Shown: positions 29,301 to 37,089 of the stretch, piece after piece
How the letters are laid out: each line of letters begins with the position of its first letter
How positions within the stretch are numbered: the first letter of the stretch is position 1
Source of the DNA: CAWHYG01 sp963833505
GTDB lineage: Bacteria > Eisenbacteria > RBG-16-71-46 > CAIMUX01
Assembly (NCBI GenBank): GCA_963833505.1
Contig: CAWHYG010000015.1
Span: 272,815 to 336,814, forward strand
Direction: 5' to 3'
Length of the DNA: 64,000 nucleotides
Made by a program: the position numbers and the translations under genes
Notes under the pieces: model-generated
What the model was told of the DNA's origin: nothing
What the model saw: the letters and a program-made list of their open reading frames with translations, nothing else
The model's database searches: none

Positions 29301-30684
29301 AGCAGGGATTCGGCGAACAGGTCAAGCTCGGGCCTAGCCAGTATCCGGCGCAGCCAGCCAGCGTCGTCATGGTGCAGGTGCCACAGATGCAGCAGGCGCC
29401 GGTGGCCGGTGGGCAGGGATTCGGATTGCACACGGTGTTCGCGCCCATCCACTGGCCTTGGCAGCTCGCCTGGGTCGTGATCGTGCAGGCGCCGTTGATG
29501 CAACAGGCGCCAACCGGCGGCTGAGGACACGGATTCGGAGTGCAGGTCGTGTTCGCGCCCTGCCAGACGCCCGTGCAGCTCTTCTGCAGGGTAACCGTGC
29601 AGGTTCCGTCAGACGCACAGCACGCGCCCGGCTGTGGACATGGGTTCGGCGAGCACGTCGTCCCCGCGCCCAGCCAGACGCCGGTGCAGGCACCCTGGAG
29701 GGTCACCGTGCAGCTTCCGTCAGACGCGCAGCACGCGCCCGGCTGCGGACACGGATTCGGAGTGCAGGTCGTCCCCGCGCCCTGCCAGGTGCCGCCGCAG
29801 GCACTCTGGAGGGTCACCGTGCAGCTTCCGTCAGACGCGCAGCACGCGCCCGGCTGCGGGCAGGGATTCGGGCTGCAGGTTGTGTTCGGCCCCATCCACT
29901 GACCCTGGCAGTTCGCCGGGATCGTGATCGTGCAGGCGCCGTTGATGCAACAGGCACCTGGCTGCGGACAAGGGTTCGGGTCGCACGAGGTGTCGTCCCC
30001 CTGATAGGATCCGCCGTGGATGGCGCAGTCCCCCGACGTGTACGTGATGCAGGTCCCGTCCGGGAAGCAGCACGCGCCCGCGATTACGGGACAGGGATCG
30101 CTTCCGCCGGTGCCGAATCCCATCGTGCCGTACGCGTAGATGGCGTCGACCTTCGGCGGAATGGAGTCGTCGGTAAACGCTCCCCCAAGCAACGAGTTCG
30201 GCCCGAGCGTGAAGGTGCCGGAACCTCCCGTGACGTACCCGGCGAACCAATAGCATTCCACCAGGATCGCGGTCTGCGCGTTGTCCCAGATCACGGAGTT
30301 GCCTGTCCCCGAGCGCGGCCAGGTGTTGTCCGGAAACTCGACATCCCCGCAGGTGCCGTACTCCTGGGCTCGAATCGTGACATTCCCGGAGTAGGTGATC
30401 CCGAAGCTCACGCCCTTGAGTCGAGGGCTGCTGCCCCCGACGAAGGCCGCGTAGACCTTCCAGACCTTGATGGCCGACGGGCCGGACCCGTCGATCTCGC
30501 TCACGGCACTGGTGCAGGATGACAAGGGGGAAATCCCGCAATAGTCGCCCGTATCCGAGGTGTAGGCGAGTCCCGGATAGTGAACGATCAGCGTTCCCCC
30601 GGCGTTGGGTCCGGCCATCGCGACCGCGGCCAAGACAACCAGCCCAGCAAGCGGCATCCAGAGAACACTTGCCCAAGACCTCAT
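26398..30684 (-). CDS. GACC cysteine-repeat exoprotein C (15 repeats, three C-terminal domains)
   Basis: 1428 aa from ATG 30684. After the signal peptide and N-terminal domain come 7 GACC repeats and a C-terminal-type domain, then 5 repeats and a second such domain, then 3 repeats and a third domain. It ends PVSIQTWGRIKSLYH, as in B. The three C-terminal-type domains keep long near-identical DNA stretches, and the 'GACCFADGHCTVLNQ' repeat is duplicated after domains 1 and 2. The gene therefore grew by internal duplication of a repeats-plus-domain block. About 100 cysteines are present, so an oxidising extracellular location is required. First of the three paralogs behind the promoter at 31017-31045. 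Confidence 0.8.
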   Translation of the reverse strand: MRSWASVLWMPLAGLVVLAAVAMAGPNAGGTLIVHYPGLAYTSDTGDYCGISPLSSCTSAVSEIDGSGPSAIKVWKVYAAFVGGSSPRLKGVSFGITYSGNVTIRAQEYGTCGDVEFPDNTWPRSGTGNSVIWDNAQTAILVECYWFAGYVTGGSGTFTLGPNSLLGGAFTDDSIPPKVDAIYAYGTMGFGTGGSDPCPVIAGACCFPDGTCITYTSGDCAIHGGSYQGDDTSCDPNPCPQPGACCINGACTITIPANCQGQWMGPNTTCSPNPCPQPGACCASDGSCTVTLQSACGGTWQGAGTTCTPNPCPQPGACCASDGSCTVTLQGACTGVWLGAGTTCSPNPCPQPGACCASDGTCTVTLQKSCTGVWQGANTTCTPNPCPQPPVGACCINGACTITTQASCQGQWMGANTVCNPNPCPPATGACCICGTCTMTTLAGCAGYWLGPSLTCSPNPCYQKARLKSRMLARNGAVARSVGQGHGRIKAGPQDNPCPGSDLLMNADGTYETAYAWVDAGQAVPYYGAFAEGYNAVGTVCGQQYALTTLTNLFPSPKIDAYLWNSDGCNPTSVINVDLGISISEPATWPAVSLVDINTTDEPVSGDFFVGVWGEWPGASCDWFMGADLNGIGGKPRTNIAPGIGYPTGWADPSIVWGPTQALGVSAYVLGSQPTSGACCFADGHCTVLNQSTCQHEGGTWQGSGTVCTPNPCPQPTGACCFKDGTCQVLTKANCTSQGGTYQGDNTSCTPNPCTQPAGACCFKDGTCQLLTQAACTQAGGTWQGVNTTCTPNPCPPAGACCINGACTITTEATCQGQWMGPNTVCNPNPCPPATGACCICGACTMTTLADCAGYWLGPSSTCSPNPCYQKARLTGRMLARGGKAARSVGKGVGRIKAGPRDNPCSGSNLFMNADGTYESAYVWSYGGEAAPYYGAFAEGYNATGTVCGQQYALTTASGMYNGQRLDAYLWNSDGCNPTSVTSVDLGISISAPGIWPTITLHDIDTSDEPVSGDFFVGYWGEWPGASAGWYVGADLNGIGGKPRTNIAPGIGYPTGWADPSIVWGQTQALGISVYVLSSQPTGGACCFADGHCTVLNQYTCQHEGGTWQGSGTVCTPNPCPQPPVGACCSNGFCTITTQANCPGQWMGANTTCNPNPCPPVGACCVTGPCTIQCTITTQADCPGQWMGAGTSCDPNPCPIAKRYTRGLSQAGRTARSVGVGHGKIKAGPRTNPCSGSTLLLNADGSYENGFTWWYGGQVAPYYGAFAEGYTATGFVCGQQWAITSETGMYSGQKADAYLWNSDGTNPTSVINVDYGMTVSTPAIWPSFTLADINTTDEVSPGNFFVGYWGEWPGAIAGWFIGADLNGYGGMPRTNIAPGIGYPTGWNNVCVIWGPTQAIGLGAYVMEGPPPPVPVSIQTWGRIKSLYH

Positions 30685-30768
30685 TTCGCACGCTCCTCTC
30701 CGCGGTCCCGGCCAATAGTCGGAGCCCCACGTCAGGCGGTCGCCGCCGGGCGTTCGGATTGATCGCTT
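30685..30768 (-). other. Conserved 84-nt leader, copy in front of exoprotein C
   Basis: Second copy of the leader at 26278-26361. It includes GAGAGGAGCG close to ATG 30684, which serves as ribosome binding site. Exoprotein A has a different leader. Confidence 0.6.
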
Positions 30769-30881
30769 ATGAAGGAAACTCGGCCAATTTCCCGGCCAGA
30801 TTGAGCTGGTGATAGGGGTAGCCGTTGACCCAGGAAAACAAGGGAGCGATGCCGCGGTGGTCGGAGGACCGTCCGCTCCAT
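30767..30881 (-). pseudogene. Decayed remnant of a fourth GACC-family gene
   Basis: GAAAGGAGCG then ATG at 30881 mimics the start of exoprotein A (GAAAGGAACG...ATGGAACGG versus ATGGAGCGG). Shortly after, about 33 bases match the paralogs' 'DYCGIAPLSSC' coding stretch with four differences (here read D-H-R-G-I-A-P-L-F-S-W). The signal peptide and everything later are missing, and the frame ends at TAA 30767. The upstream leader also resembles that of A. Confidence 0.45.
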
Positions 30882-31377
30882 CTCAAACGCTCCTTTCTTC
30901 GATCCCGGCACACGGCCGGAACGCAAGACCGGCACGAGATCAGACCCGGCGGTCAAGGCCCCCAGGACTTGAAGCGAGAGAAGCGCTGCCACCGGACGGT
31001 ACTTCCAGGCCACACGATTGTACCAATAAGTCGCGCACGGGTCAACGAGAACGCTCGTCGGTGGCGCAACTACGTTGCAGCACCGCGATTGCGGTGGAAC
31101 GCAGCAGGGCCTGGACGGCAATCGGCTCCGGCCGGCGTACAAGCCATTTGCGCTGGCCGCGCCGACCAGGCACGCCGCGGGCCAGGCACACCGGATCGGA
31201 CCAAGGAGCACATCAAGCGGTCGAGCAGAACCAAACGCCCCTGTGTCCGTCGGGTTTGCTCTGGCAAATCCACCGGAGTACGATCGCGGCCGGGCGAAAC
31301 CGCGGGGGTCGGCGCTTCCTGCTCGGTGCCTTCGGCCGGAATCCGCGCCGGAAACGGTGAAAGGCAGAGGAGGGGAC
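30882..31377. other. Intergenic region between the exoprotein array and a lipoprotein gene
   Basis: Contains the leader of the remnant gene and the strong minus-strand promoter at 31017-31045. Nothing else is supported between 31046 and 31370 except the AGAGGAGGGG ribosome site of the next plus-strand gene. Confidence 0.55.
31017..31045 (-). promoter_or_regulatory. Sigma-70-type promoter for the GACC exoprotein array
   Basis: On the minus strand TTGACC, 17 bases, TACAAT: each hexamer matches five of six consensus bases with ideal spacing. It lies upstream of the remnant gene and exoprotein C, and probably drives C, B and A as one long unit unless internal promoters exist. Confidence 0.65.
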
Positions 31378-31752
31378 ATGCGTCACCTGCTCCTGGTTCT
31401 GGCGATCGCATGGATGTCGATCGGCTGCCACGGAACCAAGACGACTCAGCCCAGCGGAGCGATCCTGAAGCTCGAGGACACCCAGTACGGCATGCTCCTC
31501 GGCGCGCTCAACGCCTGGGGCACAGTCCACAACGTGGGGACGGCTCCGGCCTACGACGTCTGCGTCGTCGCCCAGGCCTGCGGGCGGTGCTCTGACTCCA
31601 CGGGGGTCTTCGTCGGAGATTGCGTCCAGAAGACCGATTCACTTCAGCCCTCGACTCTCGATCCGGGTCAGTCCGCCCACTGGGAGCTGCTCTGGAGGAT
31701 CGGTCAGGCCGACCAATGCGGCTTCAAATCCGTCCAGGCGGTCAGTCGCTGA
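31378..31752 (+). CDS. Small lipoprotein of unknown function
   Basis: 124 aa from ATG 31378 with a strong AGAGGAGGGG ribosome site. A lipoprotein signal ends in the lipobox MSIGC (Cys17). The mature part looks like one beta-rich module ('LNAWGTVHNVGTAPAYDVCV', 'STLDPGQSAHWELLW'), the pattern of FxLYD-like domains that handle 'new versus old' structure in extracellular lipoproteins. Four further cysteines could pair. It has no obvious operon partner. Confidence 0.75.
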   Translation: MRHLLLVLAIAWMSIGCHGTKTTQPSGAILKLEDTQYGMLLGALNAWGTVHNVGTAPAYDVCVVAQACGRCSDSTGVFVGDCVQKTDSLQPSTLDPGQSAHWELLWRIGQADQCGFKSVQAVSR

Positions 31753-32062
31753 ACCCGCGCACCGGCGTAGTCGGGGCGACGATCCTGTGCGGTGGCGGAC
31801 GACATAGTCGGGGCTGCCGGAACGAAGGCGAGCTGGACACGAGTCCACGCCGAACTCCTTGCGAGCACCTACCAGCCAACCCCGTTCCGACGACACAGAG
31901 CTGCTTGCCGGCTGTTGCACGCCTTTCGAGATTGTCTTTACGTCGCATTTACGGTGGAATCTGGCATGCTGATCCCGAGCGGCGGATCTCGCATCGCGGG
32001 CTGAGGGACGGGATCATCGGAGAAAGGACCAGGAAGCGCGTCTCTGCGCCGCCCTGCCTCAT
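31753..32062. other. Intergenic region before kdpD
   Basis: 310 bp with no gene. A weak TTGTCT-N17-TGGAAT pair near 31935-31963 could be the kdpD promoter. No kdpFABC gene or fragment is present. Confidence 0.4.
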
Positions 32063-34864
32063 ATGAACACAGATCCACGTGACCCGGATCGGATCCTCGC
32101 CCGCCTCCAGCGGGAAGAGCAGGAGCGCACCCGGGGCCATCTCAAGATCTTCTTCGGCGCGAACGCCGGCGTGGGGAAGACCTACGCCATGCTCGAGCAG
32201 GCCCGCGCCCGCACGGTTGAAGGGTGGGACGTCGTGGCCGGTTGGGTCGAAACCCACGGCCGCAAGGAGACGCAGGCCCTGCTCGAGGGGCTGGAACAGC
32301 TTCCGCCTCGCCGGTCGGAATATCGCGGCTCCTCCTTCAGTGAATTCGACCTCGACGCGGCTCTGCGGCGGCGCCCGCGGCTGCTCCTCCTGGATGAACT
32401 GGCCCACTCCAACGTGCCGGGATCGCGCCACGCGAAGCGGTGGGAAGACGCCGAGGAGCTGCTGCAGGCCGGGATCGACGTCTACACCGCGGTGAACGTC
32501 CAGCACTTCGAGAGCGTGAACGACGTCGTCGCCCAGATCACCGGCATCACCGTGCGCGAAACCGTCCCCGACCGCATCCTGGACCGGGCCGACGAGATCG
32601 AGATGATCGACCTGACCCCCGACGACCTGCTCCAGCGGCTTCGGGAGGGCAAGGTCTACCTGGGAAATCAGGCCGAGCGGGCCCTCGAGGGTTTCTTCTC
32701 CAAGGGGAACCTGATCGCCCTTCGCGAGCTGGCGCTTCGTTGCGTAGCCGAGCGCGTCGACGCGCAGATGCGCACCTACAAGACCGAGGAGGGAATCGAG
32801 CGGATCTGGCCGGCGGCCGAGAGCATCCTGGTCTGCGTCAGCCCGAATCCGGCTGCTCCCTCGGTGGTGCGGGCCGCCTGCCGGATGGCGGAGGGCCTGC
32901 GGACCCGGTGGATCGTCGCGTACGTCGAAACCCCCGGGCGTCTTCATCCCACCGAGGCGGATCGCGAACAGATCAAACGCACCCTCGAGCTGGCCGAGCA
33001 GCTCGGCGCCGAAACCGTCATCTTGAACGGCGCCAGCGTCAGCGAAGAGCTGCTCGCCTTCGCCCGCACGCGGAACGTGACGCAGATCGTGGTCGGGAAA
33101 CCGGCCCGCCCGTGGTGGCGCTATCGCCTCTTGGGATCGGTCGTGGACAACCTCATCCGCGGGAGCGAGGAGATCGCCGTCCACGTGATCCGTGGAACGC
33201 GCGAGGAATCGTCCGCTCCGCCGCGCGCGCTCCGTCCGACCAGCCCGGCCCGGTCCTACGCCTGGGGCGCGATCGCGGCCCTTCTCGCCACCGGAATCGC
33301 CTGGCTGCTCATGCGCCTGCACCTGTCTCCGTCGACCCTCATCATGGTCTATCTTCTGGGCGTCGTCCTCACGTCGTCCCGCTTCGGGCGCGGGCCGGCC
33401 ATCCTCGGATCCATCCTGAGCGTGGCGGCGTTCGATTTCTTCTTCGTTCCCCCCTACCACACGTTTCGCGTCCGGGACACGGAGTACCTGATCACGCTCG
33501 CGGTCATGCTCGTCGTCGCGCTGGTCATCAGCACGCTCGTGCTGCGGATCCGGCGGCAGGCCGAGTTCGCGCGCCTCCGGGAACGGAGGACGAACGTGCT
33601 TTACCGGATGACCGCCACTTTGAGCCGGGCCGCTTCGATCAAGGAGGCGGTCAACGCGGCGGAGCAATACGTCGCCGAAGTGCTGGACGGCGAGGTCTGG
33701 GTTTTGCTTCCGGATGAAAACGGCCACCTGGCTCCGGGACCAGGCGTGACCTCGCTCTTCCCCTTGGGACCGAAGGAGGTCGGCGTGGCCCAGTGGGTCT
33801 TCGACCACGGAACTCCCGCCGGCCATGGGACCTCGACCCTCCCCGGCGCCCAGGCCCTCTACATTCCTTTGACGGGATCCCGCGGATCCGTCGGCGTCGT
33901 CGGGCTCTTCCTCGCCGGAACGGACCGCTCGCTCGACCCCGACCATTTTCACCTTCTCGAAACGCTGGCCGGCCAGATCGCGTTGGCGATCGAACGGGCC
34001 CACCTGGAGGAGGAGGCGCAGGCGGCCCGGCTGCGAGCCGAGGCGGAACGGATGCGCAATGCGCTGCTCAGCTCCGTCTCGCATGACCTCCGGACGCCGT
34101 TGACCTCGATCACCGGGGCGGCCAGCAGCCTGCTCGAGGAAGAGGGGCGCTTCGATCCGGAGACGCGGCGCGAGCTGCTTTTGTCCATCTCCGACGAGGC
34201 CGATCGGATGAACCGTCTGGTGCAGAACCTGCTCAGCATGACGCGACTGGAGTCGGGCGCTCTCAGGCCGAACAAGCAATGGCATCCGATCGAGGAGGTC
34301 GTCGGCGCCGCCCTGACCCGCCTGGAAAAGCAGCTCACGGGCCGTCCGATCGAGATGCGGCTTCCGGAGGATCTGTCGCTGGTGCCGCTCGACGACGTTT
34401 TGATCGAGCAGGTGCTGTTCAACCTGCTGGACAATGCCTTGAAGCACACTCCCGCCGGCTCGCCGATCGGGATCTCCGCGAGCCTGGTCGACGGCGGGAT
34501 CGAAGTGTCGATTGCGGATCGAGGTCCGGGCCTTCCCGCCGGGGACGAAGAGCGCGTCTTCGAGAAATTCCACCGATCGGGAGGGCGGCCGGGGCAGGGA
34601 GGCGTCGGTCTCGGCCTGACGATCTGCCGCGGGATCGTGGAATCGCACGGGGGCACCATCCGGGCCGAGAATCGGCCTGGAGGGGGCGCGGTGTTCAGTT
34701 TCATCCTGCCGATCGAGGGGCAGCCTTCAGAGTGGACCGAAGAGGCCATGGACGAGATGGAGACAGCCCCGGAAGCCCGGCCGCAGGTCCAGACGGACGG
34801 GCGATCCCACGTCGGGTTGCGGAGCCAGCCCGAGACCCCGCCGGAAGAGGAATCCCGGCCATGA
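32063..34864 (+). CDS. kdpD: KdpD osmosensitive potassium-responsive histidine kinase
   Basis: 933 aa with the full KdpD layout. N-terminal KdpD domain with Walker A GANAGVGKT (~34-42) and 'LLLLDELAHSNVPGSRH'. A universal-stress-like domain spans ~250-370. Four membrane helices (DUF4118) lie around 395-500 and a GAF-like segment around 510-650. HisKA has phospho-acceptor His674 in 'SVSHDLRTPLTSI'. The HATPase includes 'NLLDNALKHTP' and 'GVGLGLTICRGIVESHGG'. KdpD senses low potassium or osmotic stress and phosphorylates KdpE. The stop overlaps the KdpE start (ATGA). The usual target pump KdpFABC is absent from the window. Confidence 0.93.
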   Translation: MNTDPRDPDRILARLQREEQERTRGHLKIFFGANAGVGKTYAMLEQARARTVEGWDVVAGWVETHGRKETQALLEGLEQLPPRRSEYRGSSFSEFDLDAALRRRPRLLLLDELAHSNVPGSRHAKRWEDAEELLQAGIDVYTAVNVQHFESVNDVVAQITGITVRETVPDRILDRADEIEMIDLTPDDLLQRLREGKVYLGNQAERALEGFFSKGNLIALRELALRCVAERVDAQMRTYKTEEGIERIWPAAESILVCVSPNPAAPSVVRAACRMAEGLRTRWIVAYVETPGRLHPTEADREQIKRTLELAEQLGAETVILNGASVSEELLAFARTRNVTQIVVGKPARPWWRYRLLGSVVDNLIRGSEEIAVHVIRGTREESSAPPRALRPTSPARSYAWGAIAALLATGIAWLLMRLHLSPSTLIMVYLLGVVLTSSRFGRGPAILGSILSVAAFDFFFVPPYHTFRVRDTEYLITLAVMLVVALVISTLVLRIRRQAEFARLRERRTNVLYRMTATLSRAASIKEAVNAAEQYVAEVLDGEVWVLLPDENGHLAPGPGVTSLFPLGPKEVGVAQWVFDHGTPAGHGTSTLPGAQALYIPLTGSRGSVGVVGLFLAGTDRSLDPDHFHLLETLAGQIALAIERAHLEEEAQAARLRAEAERMRNALLSSVSHDLRTPLTSITGAASSLLEEEGRFDPETRRELLLSISDEADRMNRLVQNLLSMTRLESGALRPNKQWHPIEEVVGAALTRLEKQLTGRPIEMRLPEDLSLVPLDDVLIEQVLFNLLDNALKHTPAGSPIGISASLVDGGIEVSIADRGPGLPAGDEERVFEKFHRSGGRPGQGGVGLGLTICRGIVESHGGTIRAENRPGGGAVFSFILPIEGQPSEWTEEAMDEMETAPEARPQVQTDGRSHVGLRSQPETPPEEESRP

Positions 34865-35559
34865 GCGCTCCCGGACCCTGCGTTCTCGTGATCGAGGACG
34901 AGCCGCAGATCCGCCGGTTTCTCCGCGCCACCCTGACCGCGCGCGGCTTCCGCATGTTGGAAGCGGCCACGGGCGAAGAGGGGCTCCACCTGGCGGCATC
35001 TCATCAACCCGAGCTCATCCTGCTCGATCTTGGATTGCCGGATCTGGACGGACTGGTGGTGACCGCGCGCCTCCGGGAATGGACGAAGACTCCGATCGTG
35101 GTGCTGTCCGCGCGGGGCCAGGAAAAGGACAAGATCGCCGCTCTGGACGCGGGCGCCGACGACTACGTCACCAAGCCGTTCGGCATCGGAGAACTGAGCG
35201 CGCGCCTCCGCGTGGCGCTCCGCCATGCGGCCCGCGCGGCTTCGCCGGGCGACGAACCGGCCTTCGCGGTCGGCGAACTCAAGGTCGATCTGGCGCGGCG
35301 CCAGGTCTTCCTGGCCGGACAGGAGGTCCACCTCACGCCGATCCAGTACCGGATCCTGGCCTTGCTCGTCCGTTACGCCGGCCGCGTCGTGACGCAACGG
35401 CAACTGCTCGAGGAGATCTGGGGGCCGGAATTCGTCGGGGAAACGCACTATCTGCGCGTGTTCATGCGCCAGCTCCGGAACAAGCTCGAGGCGGTGCCAG
35501 GCCGGCCTCGCTACCTCCGAACCGAACCGGGAGTCGGCTATCGGCTCATGACGGAGTGA
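34861..35559 (+). CDS. kdpE: KdpE response regulator (OmpR family)
   Basis: 232 aa, translationally coupled to KdpD. The receiver domain has Asp56 in 'LILLDLGLPDLDG' and Lys in 'DYVTKPFGIGEL'. The C-terminal winged helix contains 'LTPIQYRILALLVRYAGRVV' and 'THYLRVFMRQLRNKLE', typical of KdpE. When phosphorylated it activates potassium-uptake genes. With no kdp operon adjacent, its targets must lie elsewhere or be different. Confidence 0.92.
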   Translation: MSAPGPCVLVIEDEPQIRRFLRATLTARGFRMLEAATGEEGLHLAASHQPELILLDLGLPDLDGLVVTARLREWTKTPIVVLSARGQEKDKIAALDAGADDYVTKPFGIGELSARLRVALRHAARAASPGDEPAFAVGELKVDLARRQVFLAGQEVHLTPIQYRILALLVRYAGRVVTQRQLLEEIWGPEFVGETHYLRVFMRQLRNKLEAVPGRPRYLRTEPGVGYRLMTE

Positions 35560-35745
35560 CGCGAAGTCCCGCTATTGCCCCATAGCAACGGAGGACAACA
35601 ATCCGCGGAGCCTGAGTTCCATCAGCCGGTCGGTCGAACCAGCGAACGGGACCTGCCGGACGCCAGATGCGCCGATTGCGACGATGAGGAGTTCGGACTG
35701 GATGCGAGCACGACAACGGCCCTTCTGTCACTGCCGCTACCCGTC

Positions 35746-36255
35746 CTACCACGTCCCCGCGTAACGGACATCGAACGGCTCGATCGTCCGCCCCACGAGG
35801 GCCCAGTGCAGCTTGACCAGTTGGCGCAAGTGCAACACGTCATGGGCCACCCAGGACGCGAGCATGTCTCCCCCCGTCATGGGTCCGAACGGCGTGGAAT
35901 CGGAGAGCATCCAGTCGGGGGAAACCAGTCCCCGCACCCAGTCGACCGACCGCCGCCGCTCGTGCAGGAAGCTCTCCAGGGAAACCCCGAGATCCCGCTC
36001 GTTGTACCGGCGCTCGATCACCCAGCCCGCCGGGTTGATCGGAGGCCAGGGCCCGACCTGACGTTGGAGGATGAAGTCGAGACGGGCTCGGAAGTCCTCC
36101 CGCTCTTCGTCCAACAGATGGTTCACCACCTCGAGGACGGACCAGGATTCCGGGGTCGGCTTCCATCGCGCCTGTTCCTCGGTCAGTCCCAGCGCCAAAG
36201 CGCGAATCGCCTGTGCCTGGCTCTCCATGCGAGCGGCGACATCCTGCAGATTCAT
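35746..36255 (-). CDS. DinB-family metal-dependent protein
   Basis: 169 aa from ATG 36255, preceded by AGGCGG. The four-helix DinB fold is indicated by 'LTEEQARWKPTPESWSVLEV', 'VNHLLDEEREDFRARL' and 'SWVAHDVLHLRQLVKLH', giving the three metal-binding histidines at the expected places. Members include thiol transferases (bacillithiol or mycothiol S-transferases) and damage-inducible proteins of unknown role. No partner gene suggests a particular thiol. Confidence 0.82.
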   Translation of the reverse strand: MNLQDVAARMESQAQAIRALALGLTEEQARWKPTPESWSVLEVVNHLLDEEREDFRARLDFILQRQVGPWPPINPAGWVIERRYNERDLGVSLESFLHERRRSVDWVRGLVSPDWMLSDSTPFGPMTGGDMLASWVAHDVLHLRQLVKLHWALVGRTIEPFDVRYAGTW

Positions 36256-36411
36256 GTTCCGCCTTTCCGAGCGCAACCGTCCCGACGACTCTCATGGGGT
36301 CGCACCCAGGATACCCGTTCGGATGGCTCTTGATTCGGAAATCCCGCGCGGCCGCCTTGTTCGCCCCGGCCGCGCCACGACCTAGCCGGAGCCCGACGGC
36401 TGGACGCATCG

Positions 36412-36420
36412 TGTTATGAT
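36412..36420 (+). promoter_or_regulatory. Candidate extended -10 for the GNAT gene
   Basis: TGTTATGAT has the TG extension and TATGAT (five of six), 28 bp before the ATG, with GGGAGG between. No clear -35. Confidence 0.4.
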
Positions 36421-36447
36421 GGTGCGTCTTCGGGAGGACGCCGGCTC

Positions 36448-37008
36448 ATGGACGCCATCGAGCTCACCGACAACGTCATCATCCTCCGGCCGATGACCTT
36501 GGATGACGCCGCAACCCACCTGGCCGGAGAGGATGAGCTGACCGTGCGATTCCTCTCCGGCGGCCGGAGCTCTCTCGAGACGGTCTGCGCCCAGATCGAA
36601 CGGAACCGGCGCTCCTGGGAGGTCGGTGGACCGATCCGGTGTTTCGGCATCCGGGAGGCTGCGACCGGAGAGCTGATCGGCATCGTCGAGGCGAACGTCG
36701 CGGCCCCCGGGTATCGATCAGGCGTTGCCAACATCTCCTATGGGCTTTATCCGCATGCCCGCGGGCGGGGATTCGTGACCCGCGCCGTTCGGTTGATGGT
36801 GCGGCATTTGACGGAGAACTCGATCGCCGCCGTGGCGGTGATCCAGGTCGATCCCGAGAATCAGGACTCCGCACGGGTGCCACCGAGGCTCGGCTTCCGG
36901 CTTCTCGGCACGCGCGACGCCGAGGGCGGAAGCCGGATGACGGTCTTCGGGCTTCGCCTCGCGCCGGCAAAGGATGCGTTGACCCTGTGCGACGTTTGCG
37001 GCCCCTGA
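36448..37008 (+). CDS. GNAT-family N-acetyltransferase
   Basis: 186 aa from ATG 36448. It begins with the RimJ/RimL-like strand 'NVIILRPMTLDDAATHLAG', then 'CFGIREAATGELIGIVEANV' and the acetyl-CoA loop 'GLYPHARGRGFVTRAVRLMV', and ends 'DPENQDSARVPPRLGFRLLG'. In the last motif the usual 'N-x-x-S' reads N-Q-D-S-A-R-V. The substrate could be ribosomal protein N-termini or a small amine and cannot be told from sequence. Confidence 0.85.
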   Translation: MDAIELTDNVIILRPMTLDDAATHLAGEDELTVRFLSGGRSSLETVCAQIERNRRSWEVGGPIRCFGIREAATGELIGIVEANVAAPGYRSGVANISYGLYPHARGRGFVTRAVRLMVRHLTENSIAAVAVIQVDPENQDSARVPPRLGFRLLGTRDAEGGSRMTVFGLRLAPAKDALTLCDVCGP

Positions 37009-37089
37009 GAGATCGCCGGGACTCTTCCGGCCCCCGTTCCCGTGATAGGATCCCCGCATTGCGCAGAAGGAGGAGTTCGCGAGGATTCC

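Noticed and set aside
27019..29337. A 772-codon plus-strand frame with periodic sequence opposite exoprotein C
   Set aside because: The periodicity is only the mirror of the GACC repeats; the minus-strand reading has signal peptide and conserved cysteines.
24880..30000. Regularly spaced repeats that could suggest a CRISPR array
   Set aside because: Period (~105-125 bp) and conservation follow codons of cysteine-repeat proteins, units are divergent, and no cas genes are present.
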